Origin: Clostridiales bacterium
GTDB taxonomy: Bacteria; Bacillota; Clostridia; Christensenellales; CAG-138
DNA: 64,000 nucleotides
Direction: 5' to 3'
Assembly (NCBI GenBank): GCA_012838425.1
Contig: DUPG01000008.1
Span: 62,001 to 126,000, forward strand
Part shown: piece by piece, positions 1 to 9,320 of the stretch
How the letters are laid out: each line of letters opens with the position of its first letter
Position numbering within the stretch: position 1 is the first letter of the stretch
Made by a program: the position numbers and the translations under genes
Notes under the pieces: generated by a model
The model's database searches: none
The model's input: only the letters and a program-made list of their open reading frames with translations
Told to the model about the DNA's origin: nothing

Positions 1-2
1 GT

Positions 3-446
3 ATTCCGTTTGTTGATACAGACGCTGAAATCGTGAGAATTACAGGCAATACCATAGAAGAAATATTCGAAAATGAGGGCGAAGAGGCTTTCAGAGAGTA
101 CGAGCGACAGGCATTAGAGGAAGCGGCATACGAAGGGCAGCTCATTGTGGCAACAGGCGGGGGTGCTTTGACCTATAAGGACAATGCCCGGCTGCTTAAA
201 GCAAGCGGCAAATGTATTTTTATAGATAAGCCCTTGAATGAGCTATTAGAAGCATATCAAAATGACAATGTCGGCAGACCGCTTATAAAAGACGCGTCAG
301 ATATTGAAAAGCTGTATTACGAAAGAATCATAGCATATAGAACAACTGCAGATATGATTTACAGCACAAAAGAACCCTTCTCAAAGCTATTGTCCTATGT
401 GCATGACTGCATCAAGTCAAATTCACTCCCCAAAACAGATTTTTAG
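3..446 (+). CDS. aroK: Shikimate kinase, C-terminal part (cut by window edge)
   Basis: Shikimate kinase phosphorylates shikimate at the 3-hydroxyl with ATP in the chorismate/aromatic amino acid pathway, in the cytoplasm. The reading frame is open to the left edge, so the gene begins outside the window and the Walker A loop is not visible. What remains starts at the shikimate-binding FVDTDAEI segment, followed by the conserved GEEAFREYE helix, the ATGGGA glycine loop (shikimate contact) and the LID arginine in VGRPLI. An internal GTG at 33 is only the first possible start inside the window and would remove the DTD motif, so it is not the real start. No terminator is seen after the stop; about 150 bases of AT-rich spacer follow before the next promoter. 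Confidence 0.9.
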   Translation: MPFVDTDAEIVRITGNTIEEIFENEGEEAFREYERQALEEAAYEGQLIVATGGGALTYKDNARLLKASGKCIFIDKPLNELLEAYQNDNVGRPLIKDASDIEKLYYERIIAYRTTADMIYSTKEPFSKLLSYVHDCIKSNSLPKTDF

Positions 447-599
447 GGCAAAACAATATATTATTTAATATCCACCGCTTTTTTGAGATTTTGTGCGCTA
501 TATACATAAATGCAGGCAGATGTGAAAAATGCAGAAGTGTGCATATTAGTCAAAGCTAAACAGCATACTGCAATAATTCACATAAATGAATAATAATTC

Positions 600-628
600 T
601 TGACATTATTCGCTGCCGCATATATAAT
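600..628 (+). promoter_or_regulatory. Consensus sigma-A promoter of the subtilase gene
   Basis: Perfect TTGACA (600-605), 17-bp spacer and perfect TATAAT (623-628). Transcription would start near 635 and give a leader of about 60 nt. The leader holds a perfect 6-bp inverted repeat, AGGATA/TATCCT (643-660), just before the ribosome binding site. Confidence 0.8.
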
Positions 629-693
629 TAAATGTATATGTTAGGATAGGGAAATATCCTATGTATATATTTATCTTCACAGGGGGGAGAAAT

Positions 694-3600
694 ATGAGAC
701 ACAAGAACTCGAAGAGCTTTATTGCAGGCATCTTAGCGGCATTGATGATGCTTTCGTTGATGTCGGGGCTTGCAATAGCGCTAAGTTCTGAGGCAAGCAT
801 GGCAAACGGCTACAAAATCGTTCAGATGAGCGATGTAACCGTGAACACGAAAAAAGGCAACTATAATCTTATGGACGAGGTAGAAGAAGTTACTATCGAC
901 CCTAATGAAATCGTATCGATTATGGTTGGCTTGGAGGACGACCCGGTACTCGAAGTTTACGGTACGCTACAGGCTCTCCGTTCGGGTGCAAGAACTCTGA
1001 GTTCGAAGGGTAAAAGCATTGAGCAGTCATTATTAGAAAAGCAAGCTGACATTGCTAATGAAATCTCAACCAAGTTCTTAAACGGCGAAAAAATCAATGT
1101 AAGAAGAAATCTCACACTCCTTTTCAACGGCTTTTCATTCGATGGTCCTTACTATCTGATTGAAAAGATAAAGGGTCTTGATGGTGTTAAGTTCTGTGAA
1201 CCCGTAGCATACTACGATGTTCCTAAGACTGAGTTCGCAGGCACCTTGAAGCCCTCAATGTATGCGGCTGCCGATATGGTTTCGGCGTTCGGCGCATGGG
1301 ATTTGGGCTTTGACGGTGAAGGAACATTGGTCGCGGTTATAGATACCGGCTTATACACCGACCATGAGGCTTTCCAGACAGCTCCCGCAAATCAGAAGCT
1401 GACTCTTGACTCATTGAAGGAGATATTCGAGAATAACAATCTGAAGTGCGAGGATAGATTTAAGGATCTAACCGCTGAGAATTGCTATCTGCGTGAGAAG
1501 GTTCCTTTCACATTCGACTATCACCACAATGATTATGATGTAAACCATGGCCATTCTGCTAACAGCTCCGACCATGGTACGCATGTTGCGGGTATCTCCG
1601 TTGCTGATCCGCAGCATGAGATGAACGGCTTGGAAGGCGTTTACGCACGCGGCGTTGCTCCTAAAGCACAGCTTGCGGTAATGAAGGTATTCCCCGACCA
1701 AGGCGGCGGCGCAGCATGGGACAATACAATTGCAGCTTTGGAAGACTGTATATATCTTGGCGTTGATGTTGCGAACCTGAGTCTTGGCTCACCGCTTGGC
1801 TTCCCCACGCAGAGCCAGACATACGCAAAGATTTACGACCTGCTCAACGATAACGGCGTTTCATTGTCCGTAGCGGCAGGCAACGATTACAGCTCAGGTT
1901 ATTCAAACACTTGGGGCAAGGACATGAACATAACCCGCCACCTCGATTCGAGCATGGTAGGTTCACCCTCAACATATGCTGATTCACTTTCAGTTGCAGC
2001 TATAAACAACACTCATAAGTACTACACTGATTACATTAAGATCGGTGGCAAGACTATGAGCTACACAGATACAGCTGTATCGCAGGGCAATAACCCCGAC
2101 ATGCTGATAAAGGTTGCGCTGGGCGGCAAGGAAGTTGAAGTTGTTGTTGTTCCCGGTGTCGGTGAAGACGCTGACTATGAGGGCATAGATGTTGCCGGTA
2201 AAATCGCGCTTGTTCAACGCGGCAGCATCAACTTCTCTGATAAGCATTTGAACGCATACAATCATGGTGCTATTGCATGTATCGTTTACGATAACGTGTT
2301 CAGCAACGTAATGGTAAACATGGTTATTTCAGAATTCAAGATTCCTGCTATATTCGTAAACAGGAAGAATGGTCTGCACATTATTGATTGCATAGAAAAA
2401 GGTGAAAACAAGATCTTTATTTCCGACGGTTCACCTATAATCTCAGGTAATGACAATCCCGCAACTCCCACAGACTTCTCGTCATGGGGTCCCTTGGCTA
2501 ACCTTACAATTAAGCCCGAGATAGCGGCTCCCGGTGGCGCTATAATGTCATCTGTTGACCCGTTGCTCACAGGCGGCGGTCAGCTTTACGGCGAAATGAG
2601 CGGTACATCAATGGCAACACCCAATGTTACAGGATGTATTGCGGTAGTTCGTCAGTATGTAAACGAGAAGTTCCCGGATTTATCTCCGTTGGAGAAGGTA
2701 AACTTCATCAACTCATTGCTTATGAGCACAGCAGACCCGACAGTCAACACGATTGACGGCGCGTCATACGCAGTGCGCAAGCAGGGCGCAGGTATGGTTG
2801 ATGTTTTCGGTGCGGTTTCAACTCAGGCAGTTTTGTCGGTTGACAATCATCCGTGGCCCAAGCTTGAAATCGGCGAGGACACCAACAGAACAGGCGTATA
2901 CACCTTGAAGTTCTATGTAAAGAACTTTGGCAATACTCCTTTGACATACTTCATTGAGCCCGAGCTCACCACATCAGGCTATGAATGGGTTGACCAAGGC
3001 GATAGAGCAACCTATGTTACAACTCCGCATAACATAAGCCTGAACCACATGATGACTTACACCACAAACCACGCTGACAACCTCGTAACAGTACAGCCTG
3101 GTGCAACTGAAACAATCGAAGTCGTCATGACAGTAAATAAAGAGTTCCACGACCTCATGGCAGAAGTATTCCCCTATGGCGGATATGTTGAAGGCTATGT
3201 ATATTTGCGCGGTCAAGGCAACGATGAAGGCGCAGCACCCACAGACCTTAACATCTGCTACCTGGGCTACTATGGCAGCTGGAGCGAGGTTCCCGTTGTT
3301 GACACCGGCTTCTACTACGATAAGCCCGAAGACGATCTCAGCTCTATGCTGTATCCCAACACAGCGGCTTCTAAGTTCGCAACAGGCGTTTACTACTATA
3401 TCGGTATGAACCCCTACTTTGAAGACGCAGAGGAATTCGAGTTCTTGAGCGACCGCGGTTCAATTTCTCCCGCTAACGAAGACAGCATATATGACGAGGT
3501 AGATACTGTTTACACAGGCATTATGCGTAACCTGAAGCAGTTCTACTACATGGTAATAGATAAAGAAACAGGCGAAGTGCTTTGGGATAAGACCATAAAC

Positions 3601-5862
3601 GGTACTATCCAGAAGAACGCCGACACATCAGGCAATGGCTACATCAACCCGACAGGCGTTACAGGCACAAAGATTAAGGCTTGGACGGGTGAAGGCACTA
3701 ACGAGGGTCAAACCGTTCTAATCAGAACAGGCGGTAAAGCATATTACGACAAGTGGGACGATTCCCGCGCACCTATGGCATATTGGGAATTCCCCGTAAC
3801 TCTCGATAATACCGCACCTCATGTAGTCGATTCATGGGCAAATGGCTCAAAGATTACGGTAAAGATTACTGATAATCACTATGCAGCATACGCAGGCATA
3901 TTCGCTCTTGACAATACAGAAGAGCCCATACAGACATATTGCATCGCAGAAAACGAGCGTGGCGCAGTTACCACAATCGAATTCGATATGGGCGACAGAG
4001 ATTCCGTATTCTTGGTATTGGGCGACTATGCAGGCAATGAGGTTCAGTATCAGGTATTTGATTCGGGCGCTGTACACGAACCCTTACCCAGCCCGCCGGA
4101 TACAGACGAAACCTACTATGCTCCCGTATATAATGTAGAGTATGGCGAGACCTTTATAATCACCACGAACGGCGAATTCGTAGGTCAGCCCGACACAGTA
4201 TATGCGCTCACAGGCATAGCAGCACAGCCCTATGGAATTCGCTTGCAAGGCGTAACCGTTGAAGTAACCGATTCCTACATAACCGGCGGCTCTAAGTTCG
4301 CAGGTATGGAATGGAAGATGAACGAAGACGGTTCTATACAGAATGTATTGACAGGCAATTACTTAGGTTTGGTTGAGTACGGCAGCTCATACTGGCTTGG
4401 CACAACCTCATCAAACGATGTCAAGTGGACATTCGACGGCAAGTATCTGTCACACAACAGCAGCAAGACGAGCGATACACACTTGATTTACTATCCCACA
4501 ATCGAGAATTCCGATATAGCGGCATTCGACATATTCAATCCGTCGCAATCCGCAAGCAAGATAACCCTCTATAAGAAGGTTACGCAGCAGAGAACAGTCG
4601 ATGCGACTATGACAACGTCAGTCCGTGAGGACGGCTCGAAGATATTGGTTGACATCTCAATCAGCCAGAATTCGAACGCCGCTTCCGGTATGATTACATT
4701 GAGCTATAACGCTGAAATGCTGACATACGACAAGGTTACAACTGGTCCTGCACTGCCCGACTTCTTGATTCAGACAAACGGCGCAGTACCCGGTAAGGTC
4801 GTAAGCGCATTCGCAGGTGCGGATAAGATTCCTGACGCCGGCGGCTTGATGATGACATACTCGTTCGACAAGACCGATAAGGCAATCGACGGCACACTGC
4901 TTGTATTCGACTTGGTATGCAACGAGCTTATAGGCGACGATACAATCACGATTTTGAAGGTTGAAACAATAGGTGCTTCCTATGTAGTAGGTGGCGGTAC
5001 GGTAACACCTCCGCCGTCAACCGAACCTCCTGTAACCACAGCACCGCCTACAACCGAACCTCCCGTAACCACTGCACCGCCTACAACTGAGCCTCCGGCA
5101 GATGCAAGAATATTGAAGGTTGAGTTCGTAAGCGAAATCAACAATGTGCTTACGGTTGATATAACAATATCCAAGAACTCAGATGCGGCAAGCGGTATGT
5201 ATACATTGGTATTTGACCCCAATATATTCGAGTTCAAGTCGCACAAGCAGGGCGAGGCACTGCCCGGTTTCTTGGTAATACTTAATACCTCCAACCCCGG
5301 TGAAGTAGTTGCAGCATTTGCGGGCAGCGAAAAGATACCCGATGAGGGCGGCAGATTAGGTACAATCGAGTTGACAATTAAAGATGGCGTTGCAAAGGGC
5401 ACTAAGACATATATTGATCTGATATGTAACGAGTTGATACACGACGATACAATTACTATATTGGATACAGTAACTTATGGCTTAGAGTACACAATTGGCG
5501 GCAGCGAAACACCTCCGCCGACAACGGAGCCTCCTGTAACAACGGCACCTCCCACAACACCTCCGCCGACAACAGAGCCTCCCGTAACGACTGCACCGCC
5601 GACAACGGAGCCTCCCGTAACGACTGCGCCTCCCACGACGGAGCCTCCTGTAACGACTGCACCGCCTACAACAGAGCCTCCGGTAACAACCGAGCCTCCT
5701 GTTTCAGAGCCTCCGACATCTGAACCTCCGGGAACAGAGGATCCCGATCCACCTGTAACAGGTTCCGAGTCAATGCCTTTCTTCGCAGTAGCTGTGGCAC
5801 TGTTAGGCGTATGTGGTGTTGTATATTACTACGCAACCCGCAAGGAAGAAACAGAAGCATAA
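694..5862 (+). CDS. Secreted subtilisin-like (S8) serine protease with PA insert, two cohesin-like modules and C-terminal anchor
   Basis: A cell-surface endopeptidase of the lactocepin/C5a-peptidase type, 1722 aa from the ATG at 694, which has an AGGGGGGAG site in front; the ATG at 661 lacks one. A signal peptide (KNSK followed by a hydrophobic stretch, about residues 1-30) leads into a propeptide. The S8 triad is D217 (VIDTG), H294 (DHGTHVAG) and S639 (SGTSMATP), with oxyanion N397 (AAGND). A protease-associated domain is inserted at about 455-570. After Fn3-like regions come two similar cohesin-like modules at about 1302-1430 and 1470-1604 (both with SNAASGM or SDAASGM and a CNELI.DDTITIL ending). 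They are separated and followed by PPVTTAPPTTEPP repeats. The tail is PPVTG, about 20 hydrophobic residues and RKEETEA, resembling a variant sortase signal. It is monocistronic, with its own promoter and terminator. The substrate is unknown. Confidence 0.92.
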   Translation: MRHKNSKSFIAGILAALMMLSLMSGLAIALSSEASMANGYKIVQMSDVTVNTKKGNYNLMDEVEEVTIDPNEIVSIMVGLEDDPVLEVYGTLQALRSGARTLSSKGKSIEQSLLEKQADIANEISTKFLNGEKINVRRNLTLLFNGFSFDGPYYLIEKIKGLDGVKFCEPVAYYDVPKTEFAGTLKPSMYAAADMVSAFGAWDLGFDGEGTLVAVIDTGLYTDHEAFQTAPANQKLTLDSLKEIFENNNLKCEDRFKDLTAENCYLREKVPFTFDYHHNDYDVNHGHSANSSDHGTHVAGISVADPQHEMNGLEGVYARGVAPKAQLAVMKVFPDQGGGAAWDNTIAALEDCIYLGVDVANLSLGSPLGFPTQSQTYAKIYDLLNDNGVSLSVAAGNDYSSGYSNTWGKDMNITRHLDSSMVGSPSTYADSLSVAAINNTHKYYTDYIKIGGKTMSYTDTAVSQGNNPDMLIKVALGGKEVEVVVVPGVGEDADYEGIDVAGKIALVQRGSINFSDKHLNAYNHGAIACIVYDNVFSNVMVNMVISEFKIPAIFVNRKNGLHIIDCIEKGENKIFISDGSPIISGNDNPATPTDFSSWGPLANLTIKPEIAAPGGAIMSSVDPLLTGGGQLYGEMSGTSMATPNVTGCIAVVRQYVNEKFPDLSPLEKVNFINSLLMSTADPTVNTIDGASYAVRKQGAGMVDVFGAVSTQAVLSVDNHPWPKLEIGEDTNRTGVYTLKFYVKNFGNTPLTYFIEPELTTSGYEWVDQGDRATYVTTPHNISLNHMMTYTTNHADNLVTVQPGATETIEVVMTVNKEFHDLMAEVFPYGGYVEGYVYLRGQGNDEGAAPTDLNICYLGYYGSWSEVPVVDTGFYYDKPEDDLSSMLYPNTAASKFATGVYYYIGMNPYFEDAEEFEFLSDRGSISPANEDSIYDEVDTVYTGIMRNLKQFYYMVIDKETGEVLWDKTINGTIQKNADTSGNGYINPTGVTGTKIKAWTGEGTNEGQTVLIRTGGKAYYDKWDDSRAPMAYWEFPVTLDNTAPHVVDSWANGSKITVKITDNHYAAYAGIFALDNTEEPIQTYCIAENERGAVTTIEFDMGDRDSVFLVLGDYAGNEVQYQVFDSGAVHEPLPSPPDTDETYYAPVYNVEYGETFIITTNGEFVGQPDTVYALTGIAAQPYGIRLQGVTVEVTDSYITGGSKFAGMEWKMNEDGSIQNVLTGNYLGLVEYGSSYWLGTTSSNDVKWTFDGKYLSHNSSKTSDTHLIYYPTIENSDIAAFDIFNPSQSASKITLYKKVTQQRTVDATMTTSVREDGSKILVDISISQNSNAASGMITLSYNAEMLTYDKVTTGPALPDFLIQTNGAVPGKVVSAFAGADKIPDAGGLMMTYSFDKTDKAIDGTLLVFDLVCNELIGDDTITILKVETIGASYVVGGGTVTPPPSTEPPVTTAPPTTEPPVTTAPPTTEPPADARILKVEFVSEINNVLTVDITISKNSDAASGMYTLVFDPNIFEFKSHKQGEALPGFLVILNTSNPGEVVAAFAGSEKIPDEGGRLGTIELTIKDGVAKGTKTYIDLICNELIHDDTITILDTVTYGLEYTIGGSETPPPTTEPPVTTAPPTTPPPTTEPPVTTAPPTTEPPVTTAPPTTEPPVTTAPPTTEPPVTTEPPVSEPPTSEPPGTEDPDPPVTGSESMPFFAVAVALLGVCGVVYYYATRKEETEA
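5005..5100 (+). repeat. Pro/Thr linker repeat between the cohesin-like modules
   Basis: In-frame degenerate repeats encode PPSTEPPVTTAPPTTEPP-type units, forming an extended, probably flexible or glycosylated linker inside the subtilase. Confidence 0.8.
5508..5756 (+). repeat. Long Pro/Thr wall-spanning linker repeat
   Basis: Roughly 80 residues built from TTEPPVTTAPP units, ending in SEPPTSEPPG, lie between the second cohesin-like module and the C-terminal anchor. The DNA units are close copies, so copy number could change by slippage. Confidence 0.85.
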
Positions 5863-5873
5863 TAGCTGAATAT

Positions 5874-5913
5874 ACTCAAAGGCTTTCGCCATTTGGCGAA
5901 AGCCTTTATTTTT
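5874..5913 (+). terminator. Rho-independent terminator after the subtilase
   Basis: A 13-bp perfect stem AAAGGCTTTCGCC/GGCGAAAGCCTTT (5878-5907) with loop ATTT is followed by ATTTTT. Outer bases ACTCAAA/TTTGAGT can extend it, so it may also stop minus-strand transcripts. Confidence 0.9.
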
Positions 5914-5917
5914 GAGT

Positions 5918-6309
5918 GGCAGCAGCTTTGGGTGTTTAGAATAGATTATCGAATAAGCAGCTTATGCAGTAGCAAAGAATGAATAGAGGGATTTTGAAGG
6001 CATAATTTATAGTCAATGAAATTCGGGGTGGTACATATCGTTAGTAATAGCGCACAAATTATCAAATCTGCATACCAATAAATCTATTGAAGCATTATGC
6101 TACCTGATATAAGCGGCATTATCACGCTAAATGGTAATAAAGCAATACAATCAGATGATGATACTTACAATGCTATGTACAGTTTGAATAGAGTTCTCTT
6201 AATTGCTTCGCTTGAAGCATTGACTCATTTTGGCTGGCGTTGCCTATGCTTTGCTTTAGAGATAGCGTGCTTAACTCCACACTTCACACTCAACACTGAT
6301 AATCACTAA
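5918..6309. other. Intergenic stretch without a supported gene
   Basis: About 390 bases between the subtilase terminator and the terminator of the minus-strand operon. A 70-codon reading frame exists here (6097-6309) but has no ribosome binding site and no recognisable protein features. No promoter, repeat or RNA motif was recognised. Confidence 0.6.
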
Positions 6310-6343
6310 TAAAAAAGGGCAAGACATTGCTTGTCCTGCCCTC
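6310..6343 (-). terminator. Terminator of the pheST operon
   Basis: Read on the minus strand, AGGGCAGGACA/TGTCTTGCCCT forms an 11-bp stem with one G-U pair, followed directly by a run of T. It lies about 20 bases after the stop of the small gene downstream of pheT. Confidence 0.85.
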
Positions 6344-6360
6344 GAATTCGTTGATAACAA

Positions 6361-6900
6361 TTACTCAAATATCACATACTTAATATGCGTTAAAAGCTCT
6401 GTTTTTTCGCCCTTAAAAATGTAAATGCAGAAATAGCCGAACTCCTCATTGTCAAGCGGGTTAAGCTCTGCGTCGGCATAGCATACATACGCGTTGCCCG
6501 GCTGTTTCAGCTCGCTGAACAAAAATGTGCGCCTGTTCCCGAAATAATCTTCAAACACAACCTTTTCGCCAATGTTCTTAAAGCTCGTATAAGCAACAAC
6601 GCTTGAAAAATCGCAGGTTGTAAACATCATTGATGTATTGTTGTGCGTGATAGTCTGCTTCTTCGCCTTGAATACCGGCATACCTTCAAGCGGAATGCTC
6701 ACCTCAACTCCGCTTGCGTTTTTCAGCACGAGCTTTTCCGATATTCCGGTCAGCGGAGAAACAAACGGAGTATGCTTAGGCGAATTTGCATTTGCGCTCG
6801 GCGTAAAATCATGCCCATGCGGACTCAAAATTGCAGTCGCGCCGATTATAATGTATAGTATTCCGACCACGCATAATGTTATGTATGACTTCGGTGTCAT
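6361..6900 (-). CDS. Small membrane-anchored protein of unknown function
   Basis: 179 aa; I do not recognise the family. The ATG at 6900 is preferred because GAAGGGA sits 8 nt upstream of it; an in-frame ATG three codons earlier (6909) has no proper spacing. Residues about 6-27 form one transmembrane segment or uncleaved signal anchor (SYITLCVVGILYIIIG). A short His/Ser/Pro-rich linker and an outside domain of about 130 residues follow, with a repeated beta-strand look (KLVLKNASGVEV, KVVFEDYFGNRRTF). It is the last gene of the pheS-pheT transcript, 16 bases after pheT and before the operon terminator, so it is co-transcribed with phenylalanyl-tRNA synthetase. That does not imply a shared function. 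Confidence 0.75.
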   Translation of the reverse strand: MTPKSYITLCVVGILYIIIGATAILSPHGHDFTPSANANSPKHTPFVSPLTGISEKLVLKNASGVEVSIPLEGMPVFKAKKQTITHNNTSMMFTTCDFSSVVAYTSFKNIGEKVVFEDYFGNRRTFLFSELKQPGNAYVCYADAELNPLDNEEFGYFCIYIFKGEKTELLTHIKYVIFE

Positions 6901-6916
6901 CTGAACCATCCCTTCA

Positions 6917-9310
6917 TCACTGTCTTAGCTTAGCGCCTAACTTGCATTCTAATGCCATTAACAGCTTGTTAGTCGCTTCGGTGATTTCTTTATCGTTGAG
7001 CGTCTTATCATCTCTGCGCAGCGTATATGAGAAAGCCATGCTCTTTTTGCCCTCAGGGATTCCCGCACCCTTATACACATCAAACAGAGTTACATTCTCA
7101 ATTACGCAATCAAGCTCGGTTGAGTACATTATATCACAAACATCATCGCATTTTGCAGAATCATCAACAATAATTGCAATATCGCGCTCAACAGACGGGA
7201 ATTTCGGCAAGGACTTATACTTCTTAACAGCAGCCTTATGCTTCAATAGCTTATTAAATTCGATTTCGGCAATGTATGCGGAGCTTATTTCGTATTCCTT
7301 CTCAACCAAAGGATGCACAGCGCCCATCTCGCCGATATAATCGCCATTTACGAAGATTTCTGCCTTTTTGCCGGGACATAGATAGTCAGAGCCGCCTGCC
7401 TTGAAGCGATAGCCCGTAATTCCCAAGAACTCAAACAGCGCTTCTATTACGCCCTTTAATGTGAAGAAGTTCTCTCCGTCGCCCATGAAAGCAAGCCCTA
7501 ACATCTTTACTTCCTCGGGCAGATCCTCTTTATCAAAATGAATGTTGCCTACCTCAAAGAACCTGTTATGCTTGGTCTTATGCCTTATGTTGTGCGCCAA
7601 GGTGTTCAGCATACCCGGAGTCAATGTTGTGCGCATAAGGCTTTGGTCCTCACCTAATGGGTTCAATATGCGTACAGCTTGGCGTTTCCTTGAGTCTTTG
7701 GGAAGCATAAGCTTCTCCAAATCTGCCGGCGACATGAAGCTGTAATTATACATTTCATACGCGCCAAAGCCCGCAAGCAGATTCTTAATATTGTCCTCAG
7801 CCTGCACATGCGGCTCAAGCTTGCCTGAGAATGTTCTGCCGCTCATAAGCCGGGGAGTAAGCTTTTCGTAGCCATGCAGCCTTGCGACTTCTTCGGCTAT
7901 ATCGTGGTCAGATTCAATGCCGCTTTCAATATCCACCCTGTAATGCGGAACATTCACAACAAGCGTGTCGCCCTTTACAGTGGACTCTATATTTATGGTT
8001 TCAAGCAGCGCTTTCATGTATTCGGGCGATAACTCCTCGCCAATTATGCGGTTTACGCGCTTTGTGTCAACCTCAATAACACGCTGCGAAATATCCGCGT
8101 AGTTCACATCAATTACTTCGCCTACAACTGTGCCTGCGCCTAATTCATGCACAAGCTCTACCGCCCTTTCAAGCGCCAAATATGCGTTCACAGGCTCAAC
8201 TCCGCGCATAAATCGCTGAGCCGAATCCGAAACAAGCCCCAACTTCCTTGATGTTCTTCTGATATTGTCTGCTATGAATGCCGCCGACTCGAACAGCACC
8301 GCCTTGGTGTTTTCGGTAATCCCAGAATTTTCGCCGCCCATAATTCCTGCTAAGCCTACGGGCTTCTTGGGATCGGTTATAAGCAGCATTTCGGGGGTGG
8401 TTTCGCGCTCTACACCGTCAAGCGTGGTGATTTTCTCGTTTTCATACGCGTTTCTCACTATTATTGCGCCGCTGTCGACGCACGCCAAGTCGAATGCGTG
8501 CATAGGATGCCCGTACTCTATCAGCACATAGTTAGTTATATCAACTATATTGTTTATAGGACGAAGCCCGACGCTGCGCAGCTTAGTTTGCATCCAAAGC
8601 GGTGAAGGCTCGATTTTTATGTCTTTTATTACCCTTGCTACATAACGCGGGCAAAGCGTGGGATTCAAAATGGTTACAGAAGCATAGTCAGCAGCATTTC
8701 CGGAACCCTCGATATGCTTAATAACCGGCTCTTTGAATTTCTTTCCCAATGCCGCCGCCGCTTCTCTGCAAATGCCTATTATGCTTTGGCAGTCTTGACG
8801 GTTAGGCGTGATTTCAATATCGAATATTACGCTGTCAAGCCCCAATGCCTCTTGAATGGTCTTGCCTATCATTGACGCATCATTCAGTATCAATATCCTG
8901 TCGTCTGCGCCCGTAATCTCATGGTCCTTTATGTTAAGCTCGCTTTTTCCGCAGAACATACCATAGCTTTCAACTCCGCGCAGCACGGTGTTCTTGATAA
9001 CCAAGCCGCCTGCAAGCGTCGCGCCGTCAAGCGCAACAGGCACAATAGCGCCCTCGAAAAGATATGAGGCATTCGTAACTATCTGAATGTTTTCCCCTCT
9101 GCCAATATCAACTGCGCAAACAAAGAGCTTGTCAGAATTCTCATGCTTCGCAATGCTCTTCACCTGACCGACATAAACATTCGAAATGTTCGGCATTTCC
9201 TCTATCACTTCGGCTATTTCGAAGCCGCGCATAATCATTCTTTCCTTGAATTCATCAATCGAAATATCGAAATCTACATATTCTTTTAGCCATCTCAGCG
9301 GAAGTTTCAT
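6917..9310 (-). CDS. pheT: Phenylalanyl-tRNA synthetase beta subunit
   Basis: 797 aa, the normal length for bacterial PheT. Together with PheS it forms the alpha2-beta2 enzyme that charges tRNA-Phe. Visible domains are: N-terminal MKLPLRWLKEYVD; the EMAP-type tRNA-binding fold at about 40-150 (VGQVKSIAKHENSDKL); the B3/B4 editing region at about 205-370 (RYVARVIKDI, NIVDITNYVL, HAFD, GIMGG); B5 at about 400-470; the catalytic-like core at about 480-690; and the C-terminal FDX-ACB anticodon-binding domain at about 700-797 (PSVERDIAI). It starts 10 bases after pheS, with AAGGAGGATAG in front of the ATG. Confidence 0.97.
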   Translation of the reverse strand: MKLPLRWLKEYVDFDISIDEFKERMIMRGFEIAEVIEEMPNISNVYVGQVKSIAKHENSDKLFVCAVDIGRGENIQIVTNASYLFEGAIVPVALDGATLAGGLVIKNTVLRGVESYGMFCGKSELNIKDHEITGADDRILILNDASMIGKTIQEALGLDSVIFDIEITPNRQDCQSIIGICREAAAALGKKFKEPVIKHIEGSGNAADYASVTILNPTLCPRYVARVIKDIKIEPSPLWMQTKLRSVGLRPINNIVDITNYVLIEYGHPMHAFDLACVDSGAIIVRNAYENEKITTLDGVERETTPEMLLITDPKKPVGLAGIMGGENSGITENTKAVLFESAAFIADNIRRTSRKLGLVSDSAQRFMRGVEPVNAYLALERAVELVHELGAGTVVGEVIDVNYADISQRVIEVDTKRVNRIIGEELSPEYMKALLETINIESTVKGDTLVVNVPHYRVDIESGIESDHDIAEEVARLHGYEKLTPRLMSGRTFSGKLEPHVQAEDNIKNLLAGFGAYEMYNYSFMSPADLEKLMLPKDSRKRQAVRILNPLGEDQSLMRTTLTPGMLNTLAHNIRHKTKHNRFFEVGNIHFDKEDLPEEVKMLGLAFMGDGENFFTLKGVIEALFEFLGITGYRFKAGGSDYLCPGKKAEIFVNGDYIGEMGAVHPLVEKEYEISSAYIAEIEFNKLLKHKAAVKKYKSLPKFPSVERDIAIIVDDSAKCDDVCDIMYSTELDCVIENVTLFDVYKGAGIPEGKKSMAFSYTLRRDDKTLNDKEITEATNKLLMALECKLGAKLRQ

Positions 9311-9320
9311 GCTATCCTCC

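Noticed and set aside
6097..6309. 70-codon frame between the subtilase and the pheT-linked gene
   Set aside because: No ribosome binding site, no promoter and no protein-like features; treated as intergenic.
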